Shown: positions 1 through 7,300 of the stretch, one piece after another
Layout of the letters: each line of letters starts with the position of its first letter
Numbering within the stretch: position 1 is the first letter of the stretch
Assembly: GCA_028279155.1 (NCBI GenBank)
Contig: JANQST010000286.1
Coordinates: 1 to 20,968, forward strand
From: Cyclobacteriaceae bacterium
GTDB taxonomy: Bacteria > Bacteroidota > Bacteroidia > Cytophagales > Cyclobacteriaceae
Reading direction: 5' to 3'
Length of the DNA stretch: 20,968 nt
The notes under the pieces: generated by a model
Databases searched by the model: none
What the model was told of the DNA's origin: nothing
Seen by the model: the letters and a program-made list of their open reading frames with translations, nothing else
Program-made: the position numbers and the translations under genes

Positions 1-386
1 AAATAGGGAGTCTGGCTGCTTTTTTCAGTTTGTTGGCAATTCTGATAAGTTGCCTTGGTCTGTTTGGCCTTTCTGCTTTTGTCGTAGAGCAGCGAACAAA
101 GGAAATTGGAATACGGAAAGTATTGGGCGCTTCTGTTTCTAACCTTTGGCGACTACTTTCCAAAGATTTCTCCGTGCTTGTGATTTTGGCGTGCGTAATA
201 GCAATCCCAATTGCTTCGTATTTCCTTAACCAATGGTTAGCTGGATATGAATATCGCATTGATATTTACTGGTGGATCTATGTAATTGCAGGGCTCTCTA
301 GTCTGGCCATTACAATTGCAACGGTAAGTTTTCATTCCTTAAGAGTATCACTCTCCAATCCTGTAGATTCACTAAGGTCAGAGTAG
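1..386 (+). CDS. FtsX/MacB-family ABC transporter permease, C-terminal fragment
   Basis: The reading frame is open from the left edge (first full codon at base 3) to a TAG at 384-386, so the gene begins outside the window. The visible part, about 128 residues, is the last half of the C-terminal FtsX domain: a membrane helix, the family motif KEIGIRKVLGAS on the cytoplasmic loop, two further hydrophobic helices, and the typical ending SNPVDSLRSE. Known members are integral inner-membrane subunits of ABC transporters related to MacB and LolC, and in Cytophagales often stand beside PadR regulators. The fragment closely resembles the C-terminus of the convergent permease at 432-3083 (both carry EIGIRKVLG and SNPVDSL), so the two are paralogues arranged tail to tail, 45 bp apart. 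Family assignment is firm; substrate is unknown. Confidence 0.9.
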   Translation, partial: IGSLAAFFSLLAILISCLGLFGLSAFVVEQRTKEIGIRKVLGASVSNLWRLLSKDFSVLVILACVIAIPIASYFLNQWLAGYEYRIDIYWWIYVIAGLSSLAITIATVSFHSLRVSLSNPVDSLRSE

Positions 387-431
387 AGGGATCATTATGG
401 AATTAAGTAAATGGTAACAACCAAGGTGATG

Positions 432-3083
432 CTATTCGCATTTCAATGAATCTACCGGATTAGACACCGCAGCCCTCAATGACTGGTAACCCACAGAGGC
501 GAGTGCTACAAGTAAAACCCCAACCCCTCCAATAAGGAATAATGAAGGACCCAATGATATTCGGTAGGTAAAATCTTCCAACCATTTTTCGGAAAGTATC
601 CACGCAAGTGGCCAGGCAACAACATTTGCTATGATGATCAGAATTAAGAATTTCCTGGAAAGAAGTGTCGTAATATTGGTGACAGTCGATCCAAGAACTT
701 TTCGTATTCCAATTTCCTTTTCGCGTTTCTGCATAGATAGCTTCGTGAGCCCAATGAGACCTAACCAAGCAATAATGATGGAGAAAGCGGATGCACTATC
801 CGTGACTTTTTGCCATCGTGATTCCTCTTCATAATTTTTTGCCAACACATCGTCAACAAAGGAGTAAACGAACGGTTGATTTGGGTTAGCAACTTCCCAA
901 CCAGCTTCAACTACATTCATGATTTCCCCCAAATCGCCAGGGCCCACTCTCAATTCTATGGTGTACATATTAATTGGCCATACCCAGGTTGAAAGACCGG
1001 TAACTCCTTCAAGGATGGCTTCATTATCTACGCTGATCGCGAGAGGTTCGATTTTGTTGTGCAGCGTACTATAATGGAAATCTTTAACCACACCGATAAT
1101 CTGGTGGCTAGAGGTAAAGTATTTACCAGGAATCTGTTCTGATAGTGGGTCCTCCCAGCCAAAGTATTTCACAAGTGATTCATTGACCAATATTTTTCCT
1201 TTGTTCTCCGAATTTTGATCAAAATCAACACCTTGAACAAGTTCAATCCCCATCGTTTTCACATAGTTTTCCTCCACTTTGTTGAAATAAACCCGCTCAA
1301 CTGATTCATCTTGTTGACGAAACCCAAATTGAGTCCAAGGCTCCCGGAAACTATTCATGGACCCTGAGACGCCAAGAATTCTTGCATCCTTCTCCAATTC
1401 AAGCCTGAGCCTATTAAGCAAGTTGTTCGCCGAGGTGATATCTGCAGGGTTTTGCATACTTATCTCTAGCAAGCGCTCCTGCTCATAACCAAGATCTTTG
1501 CTTTGGATATAATTCATTTGCGTTCGAACCACCAAGGTTCCTATGATGAGCATAATAGAAAGTGAGAACTGAAGAACAAGTAGTGATTGATTTAGTAGGC
1601 TATCTTTTCTAAGAACAATGGTTCCTTTTAGTGCATCTACCAACTTATGTTTAATAATCAAGATGGATTGAATGCTTCCAGAAATTAAGGCAATAGCCAA
1701 TGCAAGAAGAACGATGAACGCCAACGCTATCCAATCAAGAGCAAAGCTCAGTTGGAGATCAAGCAATTGACTGAAGTAAGGGGTAATTACAAAAGCCAGT
1801 CCAACACCTATCGCTCCGGCAAGTATTGATAAAGAAAATGATTCGATGATAAGCTGAACTCTGATTTGACTCTTAAACGCTCCCAGTGTTTTTCTTAGTC
1901 CAACTTCCTTCATTCGCTTAAGTGTATGACTAGTAGATAGCGTTATGTAATTGATCATGGCAACAAGCAGCACAAGCATTGCTAACCCTCCGATGATATA
2001 TAGCTTCTGTGGATCAGTATATTTCGCATTTCCAATTACATCTGGATCAAGGTGAATGTCTGACATATTTTGAATTCCTACTTCTAAAAAAGAATGATCA
2101 TCAGAAGTTTCTTTTTCTATAGCAGAACTTAGAAGCGGCGAGATACCTCTTGTAACATCGGTGTTTTCAAAAACAACATATCCTTCAATGCTCGCAGTGT
2201 TGTAGGTGGTCATTGCCCGCTCAGAAACCACCATACGAAATGTTTCAAATGGAACCAGAATATTGAATGGTATACTAGATACTTGTTCCATGTTCTCCAC
2301 AACACCTTTCACCAAATAGGTCCTTGTACTATCGTTTAACGTGATTTCTATCGATTTACCAATCGCGTCTGTTTCGCCAAAATATTTGATGGCATGTTCG
2401 GTTGAAATGACGACAGAATTCGGATCTTCAAGCGCATTGTGCAAGCCGTGAACAATTGGGAAACTGAACATTGACAAGAAGTCCTTATCAACAAAATGTA
2501 CCGACTCATCATAAGGAGTATCCCCTAGCAACACGGTCGCACTATTACTTGCGAGACGACTGTGGCTAGCAATTGAAGGTACCTGACTGGCGAGATCAGG
2601 TACCAAAGGAATTGATATGATAGCCGATGCATCACTTAAAATTTTCTGGTCCTCCGTTGCTCTAATCTGACTATATAAACGATATATGGATTTGTTGGTG
2701 TGAAAAGCGTCATACCGCAATTCCTGGTTGATGAAGAGAAAACTCAGAAAGACAAATGCAACAGCCATTGCCAGTCCGAAGATGTTAATAAAGGAATAGA
2801 ACCTGTGCTTCATCATACTTCGATAAGCTACCAAAAAGTGACTCTTATACATTCCCATAGGTAAATAGTTGAATTGTTTTATTTTATTTCTTAAAAGGAT
2901 AGTTGGGTGCAAAAGCCTAAAAACATTTCTGTTAAATCTCCTCCTCGCACGTCCCAAACCCAGTGATTTTACTTCCTCATCAAATTGTTCCATAAAGTCT
3001 CCGATGATTCCTTCATATAACTCCTCAGGGCAAAACCACTTAAGGAGTTTCATCACCCAACTTGATGGATTTTGATCATCCAT
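432..3083 (-). CDS. FtsX/MacB-family ABC transporter permease with N-terminal prefix domain
   Basis: This 883-residue inner-membrane protein has the layout of the large Bacteroidota FtsX permeases. Residues 1-70 form a soluble, charged prefix segment (SSWVMKLLKWFCPEELYEGI) seen in PadR-linked permeases. TM1 lies at about 97-119, a MacB-like periplasmic domain at 120-355, the first FtsX unit at about 361-480 with KEVGLRKTLGA, another helix at 500-520, a second periplasmic domain, and the final FtsX unit from about 765, with KEIGIRKVLG and ending SNPVDSL. The start codon overlaps the end of the padR-like gene by 8 bp (ATGGATGA), so the two are translationally coupled and probably transcribed together. 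No ATP-binding subunit lies nearby, so the ATPase must be encoded elsewhere. In the family, such proteins move lipids, lipoproteins, peptides or antibiotics; the substrate here cannot be read from sequence. Confidence 0.93.
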   Translation of the reverse strand: MDDQNPSSWVMKLLKWFCPEELYEGIIGDFMEQFDEEVKSLGLGRARRRFNRNVFRLLHPTILLRNKIKQFNYLPMGMYKSHFLVAYRSMMKHRFYSFINIFGLAMAVAFVFLSFLFINQELRYDAFHTNKSIYRLYSQIRATEDQKILSDASAIISIPLVPDLASQVPSIASHSRLASNSATVLLGDTPYDESVHFVDKDFLSMFSFPIVHGLHNALEDPNSVVISTEHAIKYFGETDAIGKSIEITLNDSTRTYLVKGVVENMEQVSSIPFNILVPFETFRMVVSERAMTTYNTASIEGYVVFENTDVTRGISPLLSSAIEKETSDDHSFLEVGIQNMSDIHLDPDVIGNAKYTDPQKLYIIGGLAMLVLLVAMINYITLSTSHTLKRMKEVGLRKTLGAFKSQIRVQLIIESFSLSILAGAIGVGLAFVITPYFSQLLDLQLSFALDWIALAFIVLLALAIALISGSIQSILIIKHKLVDALKGTIVLRKDSLLNQSLLVLQFSLSIMLIIGTLVVRTQMNYIQSKDLGYEQERLLEISMQNPADITSANNLLNRLRLELEKDARILGVSGSMNSFREPWTQFGFRQQDESVERVYFNKVEENYVKTMGIELVQGVDFDQNSENKGKILVNESLVKYFGWEDPLSEQIPGKYFTSSHQIIGVVKDFHYSTLHNKIEPLAISVDNEAILEGVTGLSTWVWPINMYTIELRVGPGDLGEIMNVVEAGWEVANPNQPFVYSFVDDVLAKNYEEESRWQKVTDSASAFSIIIAWLGLIGLTKLSMQKREKEIGIRKVLGSTVTNITTLLSRKFLILIIIANVVAWPLAWILSEKWLEDFTYRISLGPSLFLIGGVGVLLVALASVGYQSLRAAVSNPVDSLKCE

Positions 3084-3414
3084 AGATTAATTTTTCGAAA
3101 TTCAGTTGTGGAAAAAGCTCCCATAGCTTCTTTCGCTGAGTTTGCATTTCTTGTAACAAGCTCAACCCTGCGTTGGTTATCGCAAAATATCGTTTTCGTC
3201 TTCCTCCACGAGAAGAAGTTGCCCCGCGCATCTCGGATTTCACAAACCCTTTGTCCTCAAGTCGATAGAGTGTGATATGCACAGCACTCAGGTTTACTGT
3301 TCTGTCAAGCTTTTCTTGAACTTCTTTGACAATCGCATTACCATATGCTTCATCTCCCAAAAAGCCGACCATCGTCAGAATCACTTCTTCGAATTCTCCA
3401 AGGTATGTTTTCAT
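3076..3414 (-). CDS. PadR-family transcriptional regulator
   Basis: This 112-residue winged-helix protein begins MKTYLGEFEEVILTMVGFLG and contains the PadR features: a YGNAI helix, a recognition region NLSAVHITLYRLEDKGFV, and the basic wing RGGRRKRYFAIT. I place the start at the ATG at 3414. The frame stays open to another ATG at 3471, but that start lies inside a 17-bp direct repeat that looks like promoter/operator DNA, and family members normally start with this MK-x-YLGEFEE-like sequence. PadR proteins are usually dimeric repressors that regulate their own operon and respond to small hydrophobic ligands. The 3' end overlaps the permease start by 8 bp, so the regulator very likely controls that permease. 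It lacks the long C-terminal domain of subfamily-1 PadR and is the short subfamily-2 type. Confidence 0.92.
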   Translation of the reverse strand: MKTYLGEFEEVILTMVGFLGDEAYGNAIVKEVQEKLDRTVNLSAVHITLYRLEDKGFVKSEMRGATSSRGGRRKRYFAITNAGLSLLQEMQTQRKKLWELFPQLNFEKLIYG

Positions 3415-3417
3415 TTC

Positions 3418-3469
3418 TATATAAGTTGTAAAACTAATATACGGAGCATTAGTATATAAGTTGTAAAAC
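3418..3469 (-). promoter_or_regulatory. Probable PadR operator/promoter: 17-bp direct repeat flanking an inverted repeat
   Basis: On the + strand tatataagttgtaaaac occurs at 3418-3434 and again, identically, at 3453-3469, a spacing of 35 bp. Between and touching them is an inverted repeat, ACTAAT (3433-3438) and ATTAGT (3448-3453), with a 9-nt spacer. Read toward the regulator, each copy brings a TTTTAC core close to the -7 consensus TAnnTTTG (TAGTTTTA in the proximal copy), and the proximal copy ends 3 bases before the ATG at 3414. Position and symmetry fit an autoregulatory PadR site; this is inference. Confidence 0.6.
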
Positions 3470-3498
3470 ATATGATGGTTGTCTTGGAAAAAAAGTTT

Positions 3499-4659
3499 CT
3501 AGCTGGATTTCAACAGTGAAGTAACACCGAATATTGGGCCTACCGCCAATGTTAAATAGAGGTATTCAAAACTCACAAATGTCATTAAGAAACTAATTAC
3601 TTGAATGCTGACAATCGTAATTGAAAACCCGAGGCAATTGACAATTGTTAGTGAGGTTCCTCTCAACTCAGGGTCAGCATTATTGGCAACCAATGTTGAA
3701 AGCAATGGTGAGTCAATGATTACTAGCCATCCCCATATCAGAAGAAATAAAAGGAACAGGAAAATGGGTGATTGAAACATCAGCGGTGAGATAAGGCAAC
3801 TTACTCCTGAACCTGTCAAGGCTATGAGAGCAATCTTTTTCACTCCATATTTCTCACTTAATAAACCTCCAAAAAAACAGGCGATTCCACCAAGCCCAAT
3901 AATCAGAAAAGACCACAATGGAACATTTATTTCCTGGTCTTGTTCTGAAGCAAAGTGTTGCAGTATAATCGGAACGAACGCCCAAAAAGTATAGAGTTCC
4001 CACATGTGACCGAAGTAGCCAAATGAGGCTGCTTTGAAATTTTTGTTTTTAAACACATTGAAAATTGCACTAAACTTTTGTTTCTGTCCTGGTTTTCGGA
4101 ACGGTCCCGGTTGCACAAAAAGATAGATCAGGGAACCTCCGATTATCGCAAGCGCTGAGGTGAAGTACATCACATAATCCCAGGAAAAAGAACCAGAAAA
4201 ATCCTTTACCAGATGTGGAAAAGCGGTTCCAAGCACTAAAGCCCCTACCAAAAAACTCAACGCTCTTCCCAACCCTTTTTCGAAATAATCCGATGCAATC
4301 TTCATCCCTACGGGGTAGATGCCGGCCAGAAAGAATCCAGTAAGAAAACGAAGAAGCAAAACATGAATGAAACCAACTCCTTCTAAAACAATGAGCACAT
4401 TAAAAAGGGCTCCAAGGAGTGCGCTTACAAAAAAAACAGCGGAAGGATTAAAACGATCAGCAATCGTGAAAAAGGCAAAAAATAGTGTCCCGGTTATAAA
4501 ACCAAACTGTACAGAGGAGGTCAAATGACCCAGGTCGTTTTCTTCCAAACCAAGATTGAAAATGAGGTCTGGCATCACAGCATTTCCCGCAAACCACAGT
4601 GACGTGCACATGAACTGTGAGAAGACGATGAGGGTCAGTATTCGGGTCTGGTTTTTCAA
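3499..4659 (-). CDS. Major facilitator superfamily transporter
   Basis: This 386-residue protein is hydrophobic throughout, with about twelve predicted membrane helices. It has MFS-type loop residues after TM2 (FFTIADRFNP) and a central basic loop (GPFRKPGQKQKF, near residue 185) separating two six-helix halves. The first helix carries QFMCTSLWFAGNAVMPD, a pattern common in a Bacteroidota branch of MFS carriers. The apparent start is TTG at 4659; the same frame has a TGA 18 bases further upstream and no ATG between, and the next ATG (residue 17) would cut into TM1, so TTG is preferred. It transports an unidentified small molecule across the inner membrane. The gene ends 30 bp before the PadR operator and runs the same way, so read-through into the regulator is possible. 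It is divergent from the Hsp20 gene. Confidence 0.88.
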   Translation of the reverse strand: MKNQTRILTLIVFSQFMCTSLWFAGNAVMPDLIFNLGLEENDLGHLTSSVQFGFITGTLFFAFFTIADRFNPSAVFFVSALLGALFNVLIVLEGVGFIHVLLLRFLTGFFLAGIYPVGMKIASDYFEKGLGRALSFLVGALVLGTAFPHLVKDFSGSFSWDYVMYFTSALAIIGGSLIYLFVQPGPFRKPGQKQKFSAIFNVFKNKNFKAASFGYFGHMWELYTFWAFVPIILQHFASEQDQEINVPLWSFLIIGLGGIACFFGGLLSEKYGVKKIALIALTGSGVSCLISPLMFQSPIFLFLLFLLIWGWLVIIDSPLLSTLVANNADPELRGTSLTIVNCLGFSITIVSIQVISFLMTFVSFEYLYLTLAVGPIFGVTSLLKSS

Positions 4660-4786
4660 TGAATTCCTGAAGTAGCCTCAATTTACTGCATCTTTTTTTC
4701 CTCATGATTAGAGTCACAGCCCCTGCTGATTGACATCAATGTTTTATGTCTTTACGGATACTATTTTTATCGAAAACGAAATAATT

Positions 4787-5209
4787 ATGGCACTAAATCA
4801 AATTCATTATGGGCCTTTCTCCAGAATTGGAGATCGATACAATCGGTTCATTGATCCCACACATTTCATGGGAAGAAATGCTAGTTCCGATACGTGGATT
4901 GCTCCAGCTAATACATTGGAAAAAAAGGGGAAGTACAACTTAGAAGTTTATCTTCCTGGATTCAGAAAAGAGGAAGTATCGGTTTCTGTTATCGATGATA
5001 TGCTAGAAGTGATTGCTAAAAAAGAAGATGTGGATGAGAAGGAATACCTCTCAAAGGAGATCAATACCAGTTTCGCCCAGCGGAGATTTAAACTTCCAAA
5101 ATCCGTAGATCGGGATCGAATATCAGCAAAAATGAAGGATGGGATCTTGAGAATTAAATTGGGTAGCGTTAAGGAAGAGGAAAGTTCAAAGAAGGTTGAA
5201 ATCGGTTAG
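4787..5209 (+). CDS. Hsp20/alpha-crystallin family small heat shock protein
   Basis: The 140-residue product starts MALNQIHYGPFSRIGDRYN. An alpha-crystallin domain follows from about residue 35 to 125: strands around YNLEVYLPGFRKEEVSVSV, the loop DEKEYLSKEINTSFAQRRFKLP, and the family signature DGILRIKLG. The C-terminal tail KKVEIG supplies an I-x-I/V-like anchor. These proteins form oligomers that hold unfolding proteins for refolding by Hsp70. The frame is open upstream to a TTG at 4730 and an ATG at 4739, which would add a hydrophobic stretch not expected in this family; the ATG at 4787, preceded by an A-rich stretch (gaaaacgaaataatt), is preferred. No CIRCE element (TTAGCACTC inverted repeat) is visible upstream. 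The stop codon at 5207-5209 abuts the convergent glycosyltransferase stop at 5210. Confidence 0.93.
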   Translation: MALNQIHYGPFSRIGDRYNRFIDPTHFMGRNASSDTWIAPANTLEKKGKYNLEVYLPGFRKEEVSVSVIDDMLEVIAKKEDVDEKEYLSKEINTSFAQRRFKLPKSVDRDRISAKMKDGILRIKLGSVKEEESSKKVEIG

Positions 5210-6220
5210 TTACAGAAAAAACCAATAATCCTTTACCGGCAGTTTACCCCACTTCGCAAGTTGACTTCTAATGTCTTCCTTATCTTGTGGTGAGGTCACC
5301 ACGATCAGGATTTGTGGGTTCTTAATAGTTGGGATTGCGTCAAAATGTTTCATTTTGAGGCCGTAGACGTCTTTGCCAATTTTTCGTTCATTGTCACAAA
5401 CCCAATGAAAATCCTGTTCACGCTTCAAGATCAACCTTGCAATATCCTTTCCATTTCTCCCCGCCCCCCAAAGGACCAAAGGTCGCTGTTTATCACGATC
5501 AAGTTCATAGAAGTAGGGGATTTTCAATTCGAAATACCGATTGTCTTTGTACTCATCCCAGGTTCGTGAAATTCGATTCGAACGATCCCGCCAAAAGTGA
5601 AGCACCTTGTCAATACCAATCACTTTAAGTCCAGCTTTGTAGAAGCGAAAACACAAGTCATAGTCCTCTGGATAGACCTCTGGTTCAAAGCCTCCAACCG
5701 CTTCAAAATCTTCCCTATGAATAATCCAGCTGTGTGAAGGGATCACACACTCCTGGTAAATCTCTTCGTAATGTGTTTCTCTAACTGCGACATTGTTTAA
5801 CCATTTTTCATACCTCAAAAACCCATCGCCAACTTCACCCTCATCCACAAAATGTTGGGTTCCACCAGCAATGATGGTACCTTTTCCATATTTTCCCCAT
5901 TCCTCAACTAGCACTTCCAGTTTATCTGCCGGCATTTTATCATCCGAATCCATCCGGTTGATCAGGGTTCCACGAACATGCTGATATCCTTCCTTTAATG
6001 TTGGAATTAGTTTGTGTCGCTTGCTATGAAAAACCCTGATTCGGTCATCGCTGTTTGAGTAATCATTCAGGATCTCCGGCGTTTCGTCCGTGGAATGATC
6101 ATTGATGGCGATCAACTCCCAATTCGGATACGTTTGTGCCAAAATGGAATCCAGGCATTCGGGGAGGTATTGAGCAGTGTCCTTAACCGCCATGATGATA
6201 GACACCAGTGGTTTATCCAT
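5210..6220 (-). CDS. Family 2 glycosyltransferase with C-terminal Rossmann-like domain
   Basis: This 336-residue cytoplasmic protein has an N-terminal GT-A fold of family GT2: the opening PLVSIIMAVKDTAQYLPECL, the nucleotide-binding Asp in AINDHSTDETPEI, the metal-binding DSDD at about 91-94, and an acceptor-side acidic motif PEDYDLCFRF near 185. From about residue 246 a second small domain begins, RPLVLWGAGRNGKDIARLI, with the glycine-rich turn GAGRNG and a final stretch ILIVVTSPQDKEDIR. It resembles the nucleotide-binding beta-alpha-beta start of dehydrogenase or methyltransferase-like domains fused to some glycosyltransferases. It probably transfers a sugar to a surface polysaccharide or lipid; donor and acceptor are unknown. 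Its ATG overlaps the upstream glycosyltransferase stop by 8 bp (ATGGATAA), so the two are probably translationally coupled. It is the last gene of the leftward cluster. Confidence 0.9.
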   Translation of the reverse strand: MDKPLVSIIMAVKDTAQYLPECLDSILAQTYPNWELIAINDHSTDETPEILNDYSNSDDRIRVFHSKRHKLIPTLKEGYQHVRGTLINRMDSDDKMPADKLEVLVEEWGKYGKGTIIAGGTQHFVDEGEVGDGFLRYEKWLNNVAVRETHYEEIYQECVIPSHSWIIHREDFEAVGGFEPEVYPEDYDLCFRFYKAGLKVIGIDKVLHFWRDRSNRISRTWDEYKDNRYFELKIPYFYELDRDKQRPLVLWGAGRNGKDIARLILKREQDFHWVCDNERKIGKDVYGLKMKHFDAIPTIKNPQILIVVTSPQDKEDIRSQLAKWGKLPVKDYWFFL

Positions 6221-6932
6221 TGGTTTGCAAATTCAATCCCCAGTATTTTTTTCCATACTCCTCCACAGAGAGATTTAATCCAAAACGAATCCACATGATG
6301 AAATCAAACCAAAACACTTTGAAAAAACCATGGTCATTGAATCGCCTTGCCGAAGTTTTTACTGGTGATTTAATTAATTGAAGTTTGCCAATGGTGAGCA
6401 GTCGCTTACAGAAATAGGCACTTTCCATCAACTCCTTTTCAGGATATCCACCAAGCTCCTCAGCCGATTCCCTTCGACAAAAAATGGCTTGATCACCGTA
6501 GTACATGTGTCCAAAACGGTAGCGGATTCGATTGAATTTTTGAAGCAAAAAAAGCTTCCAGTTAAGGCGATCAAAGGAAAATTCGAATGCCCCCCCAACC
6601 ACACCTTGTTTGTCAAGTGTGTTCACAACCATAGAATCAAAGCCTTTAGGAAGCATTGTATCGGCATCAAGAAAAACGAGAGCCTTTCCTTCTGCATGGG
6701 CAATCCCATGGTTTAAGCTCTGGTATTTCTTGAGCACAAATTCTGGTTTGCAAACAACCTTTACTCCCAATTGCTCAGCAATCTGAATTGTACGATCTGA
6801 GCTGCCAGCATCAATTACAAGAATCTCAAGACCCTCCGGTCTTTCTACATTTTTAAAGATGCATTCGATCGTCTTCGAGAGATATCTTTCCTCGTTAAGC
6901 GTAGGAATGATAATTGAAATTGTGGGTCGCAT
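6213..6932 (-). CDS. Family 2 glycosyltransferase, TIGR04283-like
   Basis: This 239-residue GT2 enzyme starts MRPTISIIIPTLNEERYLSK, with the nucleotide-binding pattern VIDAGSSDRT, the metal-binding DAD at about 89-91 (VFLDADTMLP), and a signature YGDQAIFCRRE (145-155) followed by GGYPEKELMES and TSARRF (193-198). The YGDQ, LME and TSARR elements match what I recall of the TIGR04283 group, annotated as arsenosugar-type glycosyltransferases; in that group the motif usually reads LMED, here LMES. No arsenic genes are nearby, so that specific role is not supported. There are hydrophobic stretches near residue 210 (FFKVFWFDFIMWIRF) that may touch the membrane. It lies 15 bp downstream of the DUF4260 gene and overlaps the next glycosyltransferase by 8 bp. 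Confidence 0.88.
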   Translation of the reverse strand: MRPTISIIIPTLNEERYLSKTIECIFKNVERPEGLEILVIDAGSSDRTIQIAEQLGVKVVCKPEFVLKKYQSLNHGIAHAEGKALVFLDADTMLPKGFDSMVVNTLDKQGVVGGAFEFSFDRLNWKLFLLQKFNRIRYRFGHMYYGDQAIFCRRESAEELGGYPEKELMESAYFCKRLLTIGKLQLIKSPVKTSARRFNDHGFFKVFWFDFIMWIRFGLNLSVEEYGKKYWGLNLQTNG

Positions 6933-6947
6933 CGCCTTTTTTCTACT

Positions 6948-7295
6948 CTATTTTAACTCTCCCAGGTGAGTATGCTTGAAGCTATCGCTAAACTTCAATC
7001 CATAGCCAAAGATGCGATCCATACTTGCATGTCCAAACAGAATGATACCACTAAGCTCAACTATTGGCTTTTTAAAATACCAACCTAAGCAAAGTATGGC
7101 AATGGCGATTCCTTTGTGGTGAAAGATATTATAGACAACAGCTCCAACTTTGGTGCTAATAACGTATCCAAGCATGCCGATATCGGGAGCCAAAATAAGT
7201 GCAAGAAATACCCACCACGAATAGTCTGTTTGATTGAACAAAACAATAGAAGCAAGGAACATAAAAAGCTCCTCAATTTTGATGATCGCATTCAT
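6948..7295 (-). CDS. DUF4260 family membrane protein
   Basis: The 115-residue product is mostly hydrophobic, with four likely membrane segments (about 8-22, 26-42, 48-70, 76-90). Its ending, HASMDRIFGYGLKFSDSFKHTHLGEL, is the conserved C-terminal signature of DUF4260 proteins: an Asp-Arg, GYGLK and THLG. No function is established for the family. Conserved His residues (in IFHHKG, GHASMD and KHTHLG) could bind metal or be catalytic, but that is speculation. The gene starts 5 bp after the stop of the aminotransferase-like gene and ends 15 bp before the glycosyltransferase, inside a tight leftward cluster, so it is almost certainly co-transcribed with them. Confidence 0.87.
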   Translation of the reverse strand: MNAIIKIEELFMFLASIVLFNQTDYSWWVFLALILAPDIGMLGYVISTKVGAVVYNIFHHKGIAIAILCLGWYFKKPIVELSGIILFGHASMDRIFGYGLKFSDSFKHTHLGELK

Positions 7296-7300
7296 AGTTT

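Noticed and set aside
98..720. Identical 18-base stretches aaaggaaattggaatacg at 98-115 (+) and 703-720 (-), looking like an inverted repeat
   Set aside because: Both encode the conserved KEIGIRK motif of the two convergent permeases, so shared ancestry and protein constraint explain it.
3415..3471. Longer PadR start at 3471
   Set aside because: The extra 19 residues come from the repeat-rich promoter, and the family N-terminus begins at the ATG at 3414.
4730..4786. Upstream TTG/ATG starts for Hsp20, and palindrome ATTGA-CA-TCAAT at 4729-4740 as a regulatory site
   Set aside because: The added residues are hydrophobic and not family-like; the palindrome is only 5 bp per arm and has no support beyond position.
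6213..6932. Arsenosugar pathway from the TIGR04283-like glycosyltransferase
   Set aside because: No arsenic methylation or resistance gene is present in the window, and family-level naming does not prove substrate.
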